6,469 bases of DNA, taken from contig JAGRKR010000210.1 in the NCBI GenBank assembly GCA_020442225.1, positions 1 through 6,469 on the forward strand. The letters run 5' to 3'. The stretch is from Hyphomicrobiaceae bacterium (GTDB lineage: Bacteria; Pseudomonadota; Alphaproteobacteria; Rhizobiales; Hyphomicrobiaceae). A program made the translations under genes and the position numbers. The notes under the pieces were generated by a model. The model ran no database searches. It was not told the origin of the DNA and saw nothing but the letters and a program-made list of their open reading frames with translations. Shown one piece after another: positions 1 to 6,469 of this stretch. How positions within the stretch are numbered: the first letter of the stretch is position 1; every line of letters begins with the position of its first letter.

Positions 1-2
1 AG

Positions 3-80
3 ATCCAGTCCGGCTCCTATCTCGGCGAGGATGACATCCAGCGCTTCGACGATCGCTATGGCCGGCAGAACGAGACCTGA
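3..80 (+). CDS. C-terminal fragment of an unidentified upstream gene
   Basis: The third forward frame is open from the window edge to a TGA at 78-80 and encodes 25 residues ending in RFDDRYGRQNET. The peptide is hydrophilic and rich in acidic residues, like a normal protein tail. The stop lies only 4 bases before the preferred ATG of the glycosyltransferase at 85, the spacing expected inside an operon. Some sulfotransferase-like proteins have loosely similar acidic tails ending near an Asp-Arg-Tyr-Gly sequence, but 25 residues are too few to assign a family. The reading frame is fairly convincing because of this junction; the function is unknown. Confidence 0.5.
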   Translation: MQSGSYLGEDDIQRFDDRYGRQNET

Positions 81-84
81 GAGC

Positions 85-1308
85 ATGTCCTCGCACATGG
101 CCGACATCACGCCGGCTCCGCAATCGTCCGGCGTGCGCACCGGGGAGCATGACGGCGGCGCTCCGACGCGCGGCCGCGAGGGACCGCATATCCTGTTCCT
201 GGCGCAACTGCCGCCGCCCGTGCATGGCGTGACTGTCGTCTCCGGGAAGGTTTTCGACAAACTGCGGTCTCTGCCCGGAGCGCAGGTCGAGCACATCTGG
301 CTCGGCAGCGCGGATCGCCTCGAGGACATCGGCCGGCGCACGCCGGGAAAGCTCGTCGCTTTCGCGAAGCTGCTGGCGGGCCTGCTGCGGCGACGGCTCG
401 CGGGCCGGCGCGCCGATATCGCCTATCTCACGCTTGCGCCCTGGACGCATGCCGCGATGCGCGATGCGCTCGTCGCCGCGGCGGCGAAAGGCGCGGCGCG
501 GCGCGTGCTGGTCCATTTGCACGGTGAAGGTCTGGACCGGCTTCTTGCTGGCGCGTCACCGGCCGACCGGCTCAAGCGACGCCTCCTGCGCGGCGTCGAA
601 CTCGTCGTCATCACGGAAAAGGCGAAGCGGCTGGCGGAGGCCAGCGGCCTCTTCGGCGCTGTGCACGAGATGGCCAATGCCACGACCGATCCTGGACCCG
701 TCCAGCGCGGCGCCGCTTCGCGCCCCGTTTGCGGCTTCCTCGGTAATCTCGACCGGCGCAAGGGCGTGTTGCGCTTCATCGACATGCTCTCCGTCCTGCA
801 TGCGGGCGGCGCGACCCTTACGGGCCGCGTGGCTGGCGGCGACACCCCGGACCTGACCTCCGACCGCCTGCGTAGCGACGCTGCCAAGCGCGGACTGGCG
901 GGCTCTGTCGAGGTTCTCGGCCCGCTCTACGGCCCCGACAAGGACCGCTTCCTGGCCGGGCTCGACATCTTCGTCTACCTGTCCCGCCACGACCACGCGC
1001 CGCTGGTGCTGATCGAGGCCATGTCGCATGGCGCCGTGCCCATCGTGCTCGACACCGGCGGCATCGCCCAGATCCTCGGGCCGGCGCTTGCCGCCAACGT
1101 CCTGCCCGACAGTCTCGACGATCGCAGCGCGGCGGCAGCGGCGGCAGCACTCGTGGCGCGCTATGCCGCCAACCCGTCCCTGCTTCATCACGACAGGGAA
1201 AGAGCGCGCGCGCGCTATCTGGCCGCCTACGGGGAGGATGTCTTCCGCACGCGCGTCGCGGCGATCGTGGCGGGCGCCGGCTCGGACGCGGACCCGCGCT
1301 CATGTTGA
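85..1308 (+). CDS. Glycosyltransferase family 4 (GT-B fold)
   Basis: Encodes 407 residues, predicted to transfer a sugar from a nucleotide-sugar donor to a growing glycan, probably on the cytoplasmic face of the membrane. The first 33 residues look disordered. The N-terminal Rossmann half begins at about residue 34 (PHILFLAQLPPPVHG), with a PPPVHG loop at 43-48 typical of GT4 enzymes. The C-terminal donor-binding half begins near 216 (CGFLGNLDRRKGV). The family E-x7-E signature appears as D303-x7-E311, followed by AMSHGAVPIV and a GG at the usual place. There is no signal peptide or clear membrane segment. An in-frame ATG at 31 lies inside the upstream gene, so the ATG at 85 is preferred; 97 is also possible and neither has a strong Shine-Dalgarno. 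The stop overlaps the next gene's start by 7 bases. Family is secure; donor, acceptor and linkage are unknown. Confidence 0.9.
   Translation: MSSHMADITPAPQSSGVRTGEHDGGAPTRGREGPHILFLAQLPPPVHGVTVVSGKVFDKLRSLPGAQVEHIWLGSADRLEDIGRRTPGKLVAFAKLLAGLLRRRLAGRRADIAYLTLAPWTHAAMRDALVAAAAKGAARRVLVHLHGEGLDRLLAGASPADRLKRRLLRGVELVVITEKAKRLAEASGLFGAVHEMANATTDPGPVQRGAASRPVCGFLGNLDRRKGVLRFIDMLSVLHAGGATLTGRVAGGDTPDLTSDRLRSDAAKRGLAGSVEVLGPLYGPDKDRFLAGLDIFVYLSRHDHAPLVLIEAMSHGAVPIVLDTGGIAQILGPALAANVLPDSLDDRSAAAAAAALVARYAANPSLLHHDRERARARYLAAYGEDVFRTRVAAIVAGAGSDADPRSC
1302..1308 (+). other. ATGTTGA stop/start overlap
   Basis: The acyltransferase ATG (1302-1304) precedes the glycosyltransferase TGA (1306-1308) in a different frame, giving a 7-base overlap. 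No clear Shine-Dalgarno precedes the ATG, so the downstream gene probably depends on ribosomes finishing the upstream one. This supports a single transcript. Confidence 0.8.
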
Positions 1309-2504
1309 AGCGACCGGATACAGTCCAACACGCGCTCCCGGCGCTCGGCCTCACGCTCGAGCTGCATGACCGGCCCGACGCCATCGAGAGCGAGTGGCGC
1401 CAGCTCGAAGGCGACGGAACAGCCTCGCTCTATCAGTCCTTCGCCTGGCTCGACGTCTGGTGCCGCGCCGCCGCCGCGCTCGCCGGAGAGCGTCCGGTGA
1501 TAGCGCTCCTGCGCGAGCCGTGCGGCGCACCGGCGCTCATTCTTCCCTTGGCCCTGACGACGTGGCACAGCACCGCCGTGCTGTCCTGGCTCGGCCAGAG
1601 CAATGCCGCCTACAACATGGGGCTCTACCGACACGACATCCGGTCCGCGCTCACACCGGCGATGCTGCGCGCGCTCCTGGTCGAGATCGGCCGGCGCGTC
1701 CCCGAAGCGGCGGCAGTGCATCTACTGGCTCAGCCACTGAGCTGGGACGGCATCGAGAACGCCATGGCCCAGGTGGCGGCGGTGCCGAGCGCCAGCGTCG
1801 CCTACGAGTTGGAGCTGGGCCGTGATTTCGACGCCTGGCTGCGCCAGGTCATGCCGAAATCCGGGCGCCGCAATCTGCTGCGGCTCGAGCGCAGGCTGGC
1901 CGAGCAGGGCGCCGTCGCGATGCGGCTTGCCCAAGGTCTCGATGAGCACCGGCGGGTGCTCGACGTCTTCCTGTCGCAGAAGGCCGTCCAGCTCGAAGCG
2001 GCCGGGCTCGACAACGTCTTCGCGACACCGGCGGTCGCCGCGTTTCTCGATGCGGCATTCGCCGATCCCGAGCTCGGCGCGCTGTTGCAGCCGGCCATGC
2101 TCGAGGTCGGCCAGGACGTGGTCGCAACCTCGATCGGCGCGCGCCACGGCCGCCGCTTCTACATGCTCATGATCTCCATGACGGCCGCTGCCGCGCGACG
2201 GCACGGACCGGGGCGGATCCTCATGCTGCGCCACATCGAGGCGCTCTGCAGCATGGCCATCGACTGGCTCGACTTCGGCCCTGGCGGCGGTCGCCACAAG
2301 AGCGACTGGCACAGCAGTTCATTGGCGATGAGTGAGACGCTGCTGGCGCTGACGCCGCGTGGCATTCCGGCGACGATGCTGCGTCGCGCACACTCACGTG
2401 CCAATACGGCCGTGCGTCGTTCGCCGGGACTTATTGCCCTTGCCAGGTGGCTGCAGGGAAAGAACCCGTTCGGCCGCCGGAACCGCACCGCGTCGCCCGA
2501 CTGA
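1302..2504 (+). CDS. CelD/BcsL-type GNAT acyltransferase
   Basis: Encodes 400 residues resembling the GNAT-fold CelD/BcsL group (Acetyltransf_6), proteins often found in cellulose and exopolysaccharide loci and thought to acylate sugars or precursors. The N-terminal part shows the group's usual opening, an acidic-aromatic WRQLE segment followed by YQSFAWLDVW at residues 44-53. A basic stretch, MPKSGRRNLLRLERRL, begins the second GNAT half shortly after residue 176. The C-terminal signature is DFGPGGGRHKSDW at 324-336, where the family more often has Tyr-Lys before the acidic-Trp pair; here it is His-Lys. There is no signal peptide, so a cytoplasmic site is likely. The ATG sits inside the ATGTTGA overlap with the upstream glycosyltransferase, suggesting coupled translation. 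The last 111 bases overlap the 3' end of the convergent deacetylase. Family is fairly sure; acyl donor and acceptor are not known. Confidence 0.85.
   Translation: MLKRPDTVQHALPALGLTLELHDRPDAIESEWRQLEGDGTASLYQSFAWLDVWCRAAAALAGERPVIALLREPCGAPALILPLALTTWHSTAVLSWLGQSNAAYNMGLYRHDIRSALTPAMLRALLVEIGRRVPEAAAVHLLAQPLSWDGIENAMAQVAAVPSASVAYELELGRDFDAWLRQVMPKSGRRNLLRLERRLAEQGAVAMRLAQGLDEHRRVLDVFLSQKAVQLEAAGLDNVFATPAVAAFLDAAFADPELGALLQPAMLEVGQDVVATSIGARHGRRFYMLMISMTAAAARRHGPGRILMLRHIEALCSMAIDWLDFGPGGGRHKSDWHSSSLAMSETLLALTPRGIPATMLRRAHSRANTAVRRSPGLIALARWLQGKNPFGRRNRTASPD
2394..2504. other. Tail-to-tail overlap of convergent coding regions
   Basis: The plus-strand acyltransferase ends with TGA at 2502-2504 and the minus-strand deacetylase with TGA at 2394-2396, so both strands are coding for 111 bases. 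The acyltransferase reading here looks like a normal protein end, with a hydrophobic helix ALARWLQ and a short basic tail. The deacetylase reading is basic and low in complexity, so its tail is probably the accreted one. I see no hairpin followed by a T tract here. Confidence 0.85.
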
Positions 2505-3575
2505 CGGCTCCCTCGATTTTCCCAGCGCCAGCCTGGCGAACCCGGCGCGCAAGGCCGGCACCACGCCCGAAGCCTGCACATCGAGCGCCCATAGTGTCTG
2601 GCGGTCCCCGTCGATGGCGACGCGCGGCAGCGAGAAGAGGCAGTCGCCGTGCCGTTCGTAAATCGGCGAGTTCGTCGTCGTCACAGCCGAGCGGAAGCCG
2701 GCCCGCCGGGCGGCCTCGTGCTCACGCTTGCCGACCGAGCGGCTGTCGCCATACGGGTAGGCGAGATGACGGCATGGCAGGCCGAGCTGGCGCTCGATCT
2801 CCAGCCGCGCGTGCAGCAGCTCGGCATCGAGCGCCGCATCGGACAGCTTCGTGAGCTGCGGATGACTGATCGTGTGAGCGCCGATCGTAGCAAGCTTGTC
2901 TCTGGAGAGCTGCCGCAGCTCGTCCCAGCTCATGATCTCGGCGCGGCACAGGTCCGCGAGATCGACGCCGTAACGCGCTGCCAGATCGCGCACGACCATG
3001 CGCTGGCTCGTCTCGCTCATGGTGTTGAGGCGCTTGTTGATCTGTACGAACAGACGCAGCTTCTGGGAGCCAGTCACTGTCTCGACGACGTCGGGCAGCC
3101 CGCTGACGCCCGGCTCGATCTCGTCATTGGCAGCGATGACGTCCTCGAGCACCCGCCACCACAGCTCACCACCACCCGACGGCCATGACGACGGCACGTA
3201 GATCGTGAAGGGCGCATCGAGGGCGCGAAAAACGCCATAAGCGTGCTCGAGGTTGTCGCGGTAGCCGTCGTCGAGGGTCAGGACGGCGAACTTGCGGCGA
3301 CTGCCGCCGCGCAGCCTCTCGATCGCCTCGTCGAGGGATACGATGTCGAAGCCGGACTGGCGGATATGGCCGATCGTCGTCGCCAGGAAGTCCGGCGTGA
3401 TCGACAAGTGCGCATTGGGTGCGAAGGCGGTCCGGACCGCGGGTGCGGGCTGCACGCGGTGGAGCATCAGGATGATCCCGCGTCCGCCCCAGCGGCGCGC
3501 CAGAACCTTGTGGATGCCGAGCATGTGGATGCCGTGCATCGCGTGAGTGACCGTCGATCGGAGCAGCCTGTTCAT
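2394..3575 (-). CDS. Polysaccharide deacetylase (NodB homology, CE4-like)
   Basis: Encodes 393 residues, predicted to remove N- or O-acetyl groups from a glycan by metal-dependent hydrolysis. The NodB motifs are visible: TLDDGYRDN at 100-108 supplies the catalytic base and metal-binding aspartates D102 and D103, and HTISHP at 234-239 supplies metal ligands H234 and H238. A later YPYGD at 273-277 stands where many members have the RxPY motif. The opening LMLHRV at 36-41 and LSITPDF at 57-63 are typical of bacterial deacetylases in polysaccharide loci. No signal peptide is seen, so it may act on a cytoplasmic lipid-linked intermediate. The ATG at 3573-3575 shares an ATGA overlap with the upstream glycosyltransferase. 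The frame is open further upstream, but that stretch lies inside the upstream gene and lacks family character. The last 36 codons form a basic, low-complexity tail antisense to the acyltransferase. Confidence 0.9.
   Translation of the reverse strand: MNRLLRSTVTHAMHGIHMLGIHKVLARRWGGRGIILMLHRVQPAPAVRTAFAPNAHLSITPDFLATTIGHIRQSGFDIVSLDEAIERLRGGSRRKFAVLTLDDGYRDNLEHAYGVFRALDAPFTIYVPSSWPSGGGELWWRVLEDVIAANDEIEPGVSGLPDVVETVTGSQKLRLFVQINKRLNTMSETSQRMVVRDLAARYGVDLADLCRAEIMSWDELRQLSRDKLATIGAHTISHPQLTKLSDAALDAELLHARLEIERQLGLPCRHLAYPYGDSRSVGKREHEAARRAGFRSAVTTTNSPIYERHGDCLFSLPRVAIDGDRQTLWALDVQASGVVPALRAGFARLALGKSREPSVGRRGAVPAAERVLSLQPPGKGNKSRRTTHGRIGT
3572..3575 (-). other. ATGA stop/start overlap
   Basis: On the minus strand the glycosyltransferase TGA and the deacetylase ATG share ATGA, the classic 4-base coupling junction. 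A modest AAAGG lies 9 bases before the ATG (3585-3589). The arrangement fixes the deacetylase start and argues against the longer upstream reading frame. Confidence 0.85.
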
Positions 3576-4675
3576 GCGGCACCGCCTTTGGTCGCGGCTT
3601 CCAGGGCCGCCCGGAAAGCGGTGACGGCCCGGTCCTCGCTGAATGCATCCTTGGCGCGCAGGCCATTGGCCTGCATCGCCGACCACCTCTCACGCGAGGC
3701 GAGCACGTCGAGCACGGCATCGGTCCATGCCTCGACCTCGAGCGGACGTACGACGCCAACCTCGTAGCGCTCGACAAGCTCGGCGGACGACACCGCATGA
3801 GGCGAACCGATCACCGGCGTGCCGCACAGGATGGCCTCGTTCGCCACGAGCCCCCAGGCATCGCCGCGCGTCGGAAAGAGCAGCAGCTTGGCCGAAGAGT
3901 AGGCTTCCGACAGGTCATCCTGCTGCAGGTACCCGTCGAACTGCGCCTCTATTCCAGCCGCGGCGAGCCTCGCCTCGAGCTCACCCTTGAGCGGACCTTC
4001 CCCGACCACACGAACGCGCAGTGCACGTCCACGCGCCTTGCAGGCACAGACGACGTCGCCGAAGAGCCGCGCGCCCTTGGTCGCGTCATCGATCAGCCCG
4101 CAGAACATGACGTCGAACTGGCGCTCCTCGAACGGCCTCGAGTGCGCAGGGGCCTCCCAGGCCGGCACGATCGGCACGACGAACCCGCGCTTGGGATCGA
4201 GACCGTAGATCCCAAGCAGCCTGATGCTGTCCTCGCTGGCGCCCAAGCCGATACTGGCGCGCGGGATCAGCAGGCGGCGCATCCAGCGATGCGGGCGGGA
4301 ACGCTGTCCCGGATCGGTCGCAACCGAGCCGTCGGTCATAATGCCGAGCGGAATGCCGCGAGCCAGGGCGTAGAGCCCGGCGACGACCATCGTCGGGGAG
4401 AAGCCGCCGACGATGACCAGCCCCGGCCGCCGCCGCCAGAGCTCACCTATGATGCCGGGATTAACGTAGATCTGGCGCACGTAGTTGAGGTGCAGCCTGA
4501 GGCCCGCCAGCATCTTCAACGTGTAGTGCTTGGCTGCCGGAATGCGCCATTGCCGGTGGGGGCCAGCGCTGTCGCAGGCGAGAACCTGCAGGTTCACGGC
4601 CGCGCGCCTGGCAACCGCGTTGTACAACCGATCGGTGTAGGGCGCGATGGCGCCCGTCACGATCACAACCGACAT
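3572..4675 (-). CDS. Glycosyltransferase family 4 (GT-B fold), second copy
   Basis: Encodes 367 residues. The protein opens with a Rossmann strand, MSVVIVTGAIAPYTDRLYN, and has the C-terminal donor site around FPTRGDAWGLVANEAILCG. The family E-x7-E pair appears as D272-x7-E280, and the WGLVANEA wording is typical of GT4 enzymes in surface-polysaccharide loci. It is predicted to add one sugar from a nucleotide-sugar donor; specificity is not readable. The start at 4675 is chosen because AAGGAG lies 9 bases upstream and the fold begins immediately. An in-frame ATG at 4742-4744 would add 23 Pro/Ser/Asn-rich residues behind a weaker GAGG, and one at 4811-4813 lies inside the preceding gene. The stop overlaps the deacetylase start as ATGA. 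It differs strongly in sequence from the other glycosyltransferase in the window, so it is not a recent duplicate. Confidence 0.9.
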   Translation of the reverse strand: MSVVIVTGAIAPYTDRLYNAVARRAAVNLQVLACDSAGPHRQWRIPAAKHYTLKMLAGLRLHLNYVRQIYVNPGIIGELWRRRPGLVIVGGFSPTMVVAGLYALARGIPLGIMTDGSVATDPGQRSRPHRWMRRLLIPRASIGLGASEDSIRLLGIYGLDPKRGFVVPIVPAWEAPAHSRPFEERQFDVMFCGLIDDATKGARLFGDVVCACKARGRALRVRVVGEGPLKGELEARLAAAGIEAQFDGYLQQDDLSEAYSSAKLLLFPTRGDAWGLVANEAILCGTPVIGSPHAVSSAELVERYEVGVVRPLEVEAWTDAVLDVLASRERWSAMQANGLRAKDAFSEDRAVTAFRAALEAATKGGAA

Positions 4676-4751
4676 CGACTGGCTCTCCTTGCCGGCTTCG
4701 GCATTGAGACCCGGCGTCGGGTTGGATTGCAAATCGGGTGCCATTCGGGCC
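4676..4751 (-). other. 76-base junction between beta-helix gene and glycosyltransferase gene
   Basis: This is the longest non-coding gap if the glycosyltransferase starts at 4675. It holds the AAGGAG site and no obvious promoter or hairpin-plus-T terminator. It stays open in the glycosyltransferase frame, so it could instead encode a 23-residue leader from the ATG at 4742-4744. Its shortness fits co-transcription of the three minus-strand genes. Confidence 0.5.
4685..4690 (-). promoter_or_regulatory. Shine-Dalgarno AAGGAG deciding the glycosyltransferase start
   Basis: Reading the minus strand, AAGGAG sits 9 bases before the ATG at 4673-4675. It is the best ribosome binding site seen at any start in the window and favours this start over the in-frame ATG at 4742-4744. 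Confidence 0.7.
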
Positions 4752-6467
4752 TCACCGGCAGGGCTTCCTGTCGGGCGCAAAGCGCTCCGACGGCTTACAT
4801 GCAAATGTCGCACCGACTTGGGCGCTCAGCGCCTGCCATCGCTCGAACGGCAGGCCATCCAGGGTTGGGTCTGCACCCAAGCGCGCGAGGATCGCGCGCA
4901 CGCGCTGCGTCGAGGACGCCTCTAGCAGCCGTCGCACGTCCTGTGAACCAAGCCGCTGCTCGAGTTGTTGAACGGTGAAGCTGCGCAGGTCGGAGATCCG
5001 CTGGCGCCGCGCGTCGACCTCGGCCAGCAGGTGCAGCGGCTGACCGGCGAGGAAGAGATTGCCGCTGACCACGTTGCCCCTGGCGTGCGCCGGCTCCTCC
5101 TCGAGCAAACGCGGCAGATCGGGATAGCGCCGCCGCCAGACCTCGGAGCGGTACGGCACGGCCTCCAGCCGCCGCCTCAGCTCGCTTTGCGGCGAAGTGA
5201 TCGAGCGCGCCGCCCACGTCAAGCCCCGGCCGTCGATGTGCACACCAGGAGCCGAGGCGACAAAAACGTTGTCGGAGATCCGATTGTCCCGTCCACCGCC
5301 GATGAACACCGGCTGATCCACACGCAGGAAGAGGTTGCCGCGCACCTCCGTGCCGCTCGCCATGTCGTCGAGGTAAATGCCCTTGACCTCGGCGCCCGGT
5401 CTCGGCTTCACGTCGCGCAGGAAATTGAAGAGCAGCCGCGTTCCGCGCGCTGCCCAGTCCCGGCCCGAGTAGATGGCTCCGGTGTCCGTTCCGTCCTTCA
5501 CGACGCGCGCGAAGGAGTTGTAGGCGATCAGATGATCGTTGCCTTGGAAGCGCAACGCCACGTGCCAGCCGTCGCGAACGACATTGTCGGTCACGATCTG
5601 TCCGACGCCGTCCAGCCGCACGGCCGGCTTCTCGGTGCGACCGAGCCGGTCGAAGTGCTGGATGTCCGTGCCGGTGACGAACAGGCCCGCCGGCAACAGG
5701 CGCCGGCGGTCGCCGCCGGAGAGCCAGATGCCGCCTTCGCCGGTCTGGCGGACGGTGCTGTCCTTGATGCCGCTGGCCAGCGAGGACTCGACGACGACGC
5801 CACGCCCGCCCGTCCAGTGCACGAGGCAATTGGCGATGACGACATCGCTGGCGTCCTTGATGCGGATGGCGTCGCCACGCACCCGCTCGACCGTCAGCCG
5901 CTCGATGCGAACATGACGCGCTCCCTCGATGACGAAGGCGCTGGCGGCAACCGAGATCTCCAATGGCCCGTCAGCCCCGGGCCGGGACCAGACCGCCAGC
6001 AGTCCGGTGCGGTGATCAAGATACCATTCGCCCGGCCGATCGAGCTCCGCCAGCGCGTGATAGACGTAGTAGCGCGCGCCCTGCACAAAACCGTAGCGTG
6101 CACCGGTGGCGGTCGTCAGACGTCCGCCGGCGTCGACCTGCGCCACCCTCTGCGTCTCGAACGACCAGCCCCAGCGCCAATAGCCGGCGACCCACAGATC
6201 CGGCTCGCCTTGCCAGGCGACGGCGCGCGCCGGCGGGATGCGCAGGCGAAGCGGCAGCCCGGCGGCCTCGGATGGCGTCCCATCAGCCGCCGCCCAGTCC
6301 GCGTTCGGCCAGCGCGCCGGCACGAGCGGGCCGCTCCGGTCGAACACTTCGAGCGGGATCGGATCGGCCGGAACGGCGTGAAAACGCTCGCGATCGATAT
6401 GATCGGGGCGCGGCAAGCCGGCCGGCAGCGCGAAGAAGCGCACGTTCGCCCGCGCGCTCGCCGTCAT
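4752..6467 (-). CDS. Right-handed parallel beta-helix protein, probable polysaccharide-active enzyme, likely 5'-partial
   Basis: Encodes at least 571 residues. From about 175 to 418 it carries short imperfect repeats of strand-turn pattern with recurring Gly-Asn, DNVV, GN-x-F and GGGRDN turns, as in PbH1/Beta_helix proteins. Before the helix lies ELDRPGEWYLD at 141-151, a signature I associate with beta-helix glycosidase-like proteins that carry an inserted beta-sandwich, of the GH120/GH141 sort. Two conserved-looking patches are candidate active-site or metal elements: TDTGAIYSGRDW at 327-338 and VKGIYLDD at 361-368. An insert with a WRRRYPDLPRLL stretch is followed by a last coil with GNLF at 469-472, then a charged helical tail to the TGA at 4752-4754. 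The ATG at 6467 is 2 bases from the edge and the protein begins mid-domain, with no signal peptide, so the true start probably lies beyond. Fold is well supported; reaction and substrate are unknown. Confidence 0.82.
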   Translation of the reverse strand: MTASARANVRFFALPAGLPRPDHIDRERFHAVPADPIPLEVFDRSGPLVPARWPNADWAAADGTPSEAAGLPLRLRIPPARAVAWQGEPDLWVAGYWRWGWSFETQRVAQVDAGGRLTTATGARYGFVQGARYYVYHALAELDRPGEWYLDHRTGLLAVWSRPGADGPLEISVAASAFVIEGARHVRIERLTVERVRGDAIRIKDASDVVIANCLVHWTGGRGVVVESSLASGIKDSTVRQTGEGGIWLSGGDRRRLLPAGLFVTGTDIQHFDRLGRTEKPAVRLDGVGQIVTDNVVRDGWHVALRFQGNDHLIAYNSFARVVKDGTDTGAIYSGRDWAARGTRLLFNFLRDVKPRPGAEVKGIYLDDMASGTEVRGNLFLRVDQPVFIGGGRDNRISDNVFVASAPGVHIDGRGLTWAARSITSPQSELRRRLEAVPYRSEVWRRRYPDLPRLLEEEPAHARGNVVSGNLFLAGQPLHLLAEVDARRQRISDLRSFTVQQLEQRLGSQDVRRLLEASSTQRVRAILARLGADPTLDGLPFERWQALSAQVGATFACKPSERFAPDRKPCR

Positions 6468-6469
6468 GC

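Noticed and set aside
31..84. Longer N-terminus for the first glycosyltransferase from the ATG at 31
   Set aside because: It would overlap the upstream coding frame by 50 bases and adds an 18-residue stretch with no family character; the ATG at 85 sits just after the upstream stop.
1129..1149. Run of seven alanine codons built from GCG and GCA, with one 9-base unit repeated in tandem
   Set aside because: It lies in a helical part of the glycosyltransferase and is ordinary for GC-rich genes; nothing suggests phase variation, and a triplet repeat would not shift the frame.
2469..2484. Imperfect inverted repeat GTTC...GAAC near the convergent gene ends, considered as a terminator
   Set aside because: Only about four outer pairs match, the interior mispairs, and no T tract follows on either strand.
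3243..3767. Plus-strand open frame opposite the deacetylase N-terminal half
   Set aside because: It spans the ATGA junction on the other strand and shows no family motif, whereas the minus strand encodes the catalytic DDG motif here.
3797..4978. Long open frame of 393 codons on the plus strand, antisense to the second glycosyltransferase
   Set aside because: It is rich in Arg, Ala, Gly and Pro with no recognisable domain, crosses a real gene junction, and is the usual antisense shadow of GC-rich coding DNA.
4795..5829. Open frame of 344 codons on the minus strand within the beta-helix gene
   Set aside because: Its translation is Arg/Ala/Gly-rich and frame-shifted relative to a frame with clear beta-helix repeats.

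Overview
The window is GC-rich, gene-dense bacterial DNA, with third codon positions almost all G or C. The style of the proteins fits an alphaproteobacterium, probably in or near the Hyphomicrobiales. That placement is an inference from composition and protein resemblance; no rRNA or other taxonomic marker is present. I read it as part of a locus for making and modifying an extracellular or surface polysaccharide. It holds five substantial genes and the tail of a sixth, with no intergenic stretch longer than about 80 bases.

Left arm, plus strand (3-2504): the last 25 codons of an unidentified upstream gene (stop at 78-80) are followed after 4 bases by a GT-B family 4 glycosyltransferase (85-1308). 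Its stop overlaps the start of a CelD/BcsL-type GNAT acyltransferase (1302-2504). The three genes look like one translationally coupled operon.

Right arm, minus strand (6467 down to 2394): a large right-handed parallel beta-helix protein, probably cut at its N-terminus by the window edge (stop at 4752), is followed by a second family 4 glycosyltransferase (start 4675, strong Shine-Dalgarno) and then a NodB-type polysaccharide deacetylase. The last two are joined by an ATGA stop/start overlap.

The arms converge and overlap tail to tail by 111 bp (2394-2504), so there is no intergenic room for a terminator between them. Each arm pairs a sugar-adding enzyme with a decorating enzyme: an acyltransferase on the left, a deacetylase on the right. 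The beta-helix protein is a plausible lyase, hydrolase or epimerase acting on the finished polymer. A joint role is inferred from families and layout; neither the polymer nor any sugar specificity can be read from the sequence. I saw no RNA genes, mobile elements, CRISPR arrays or convincing terminators.
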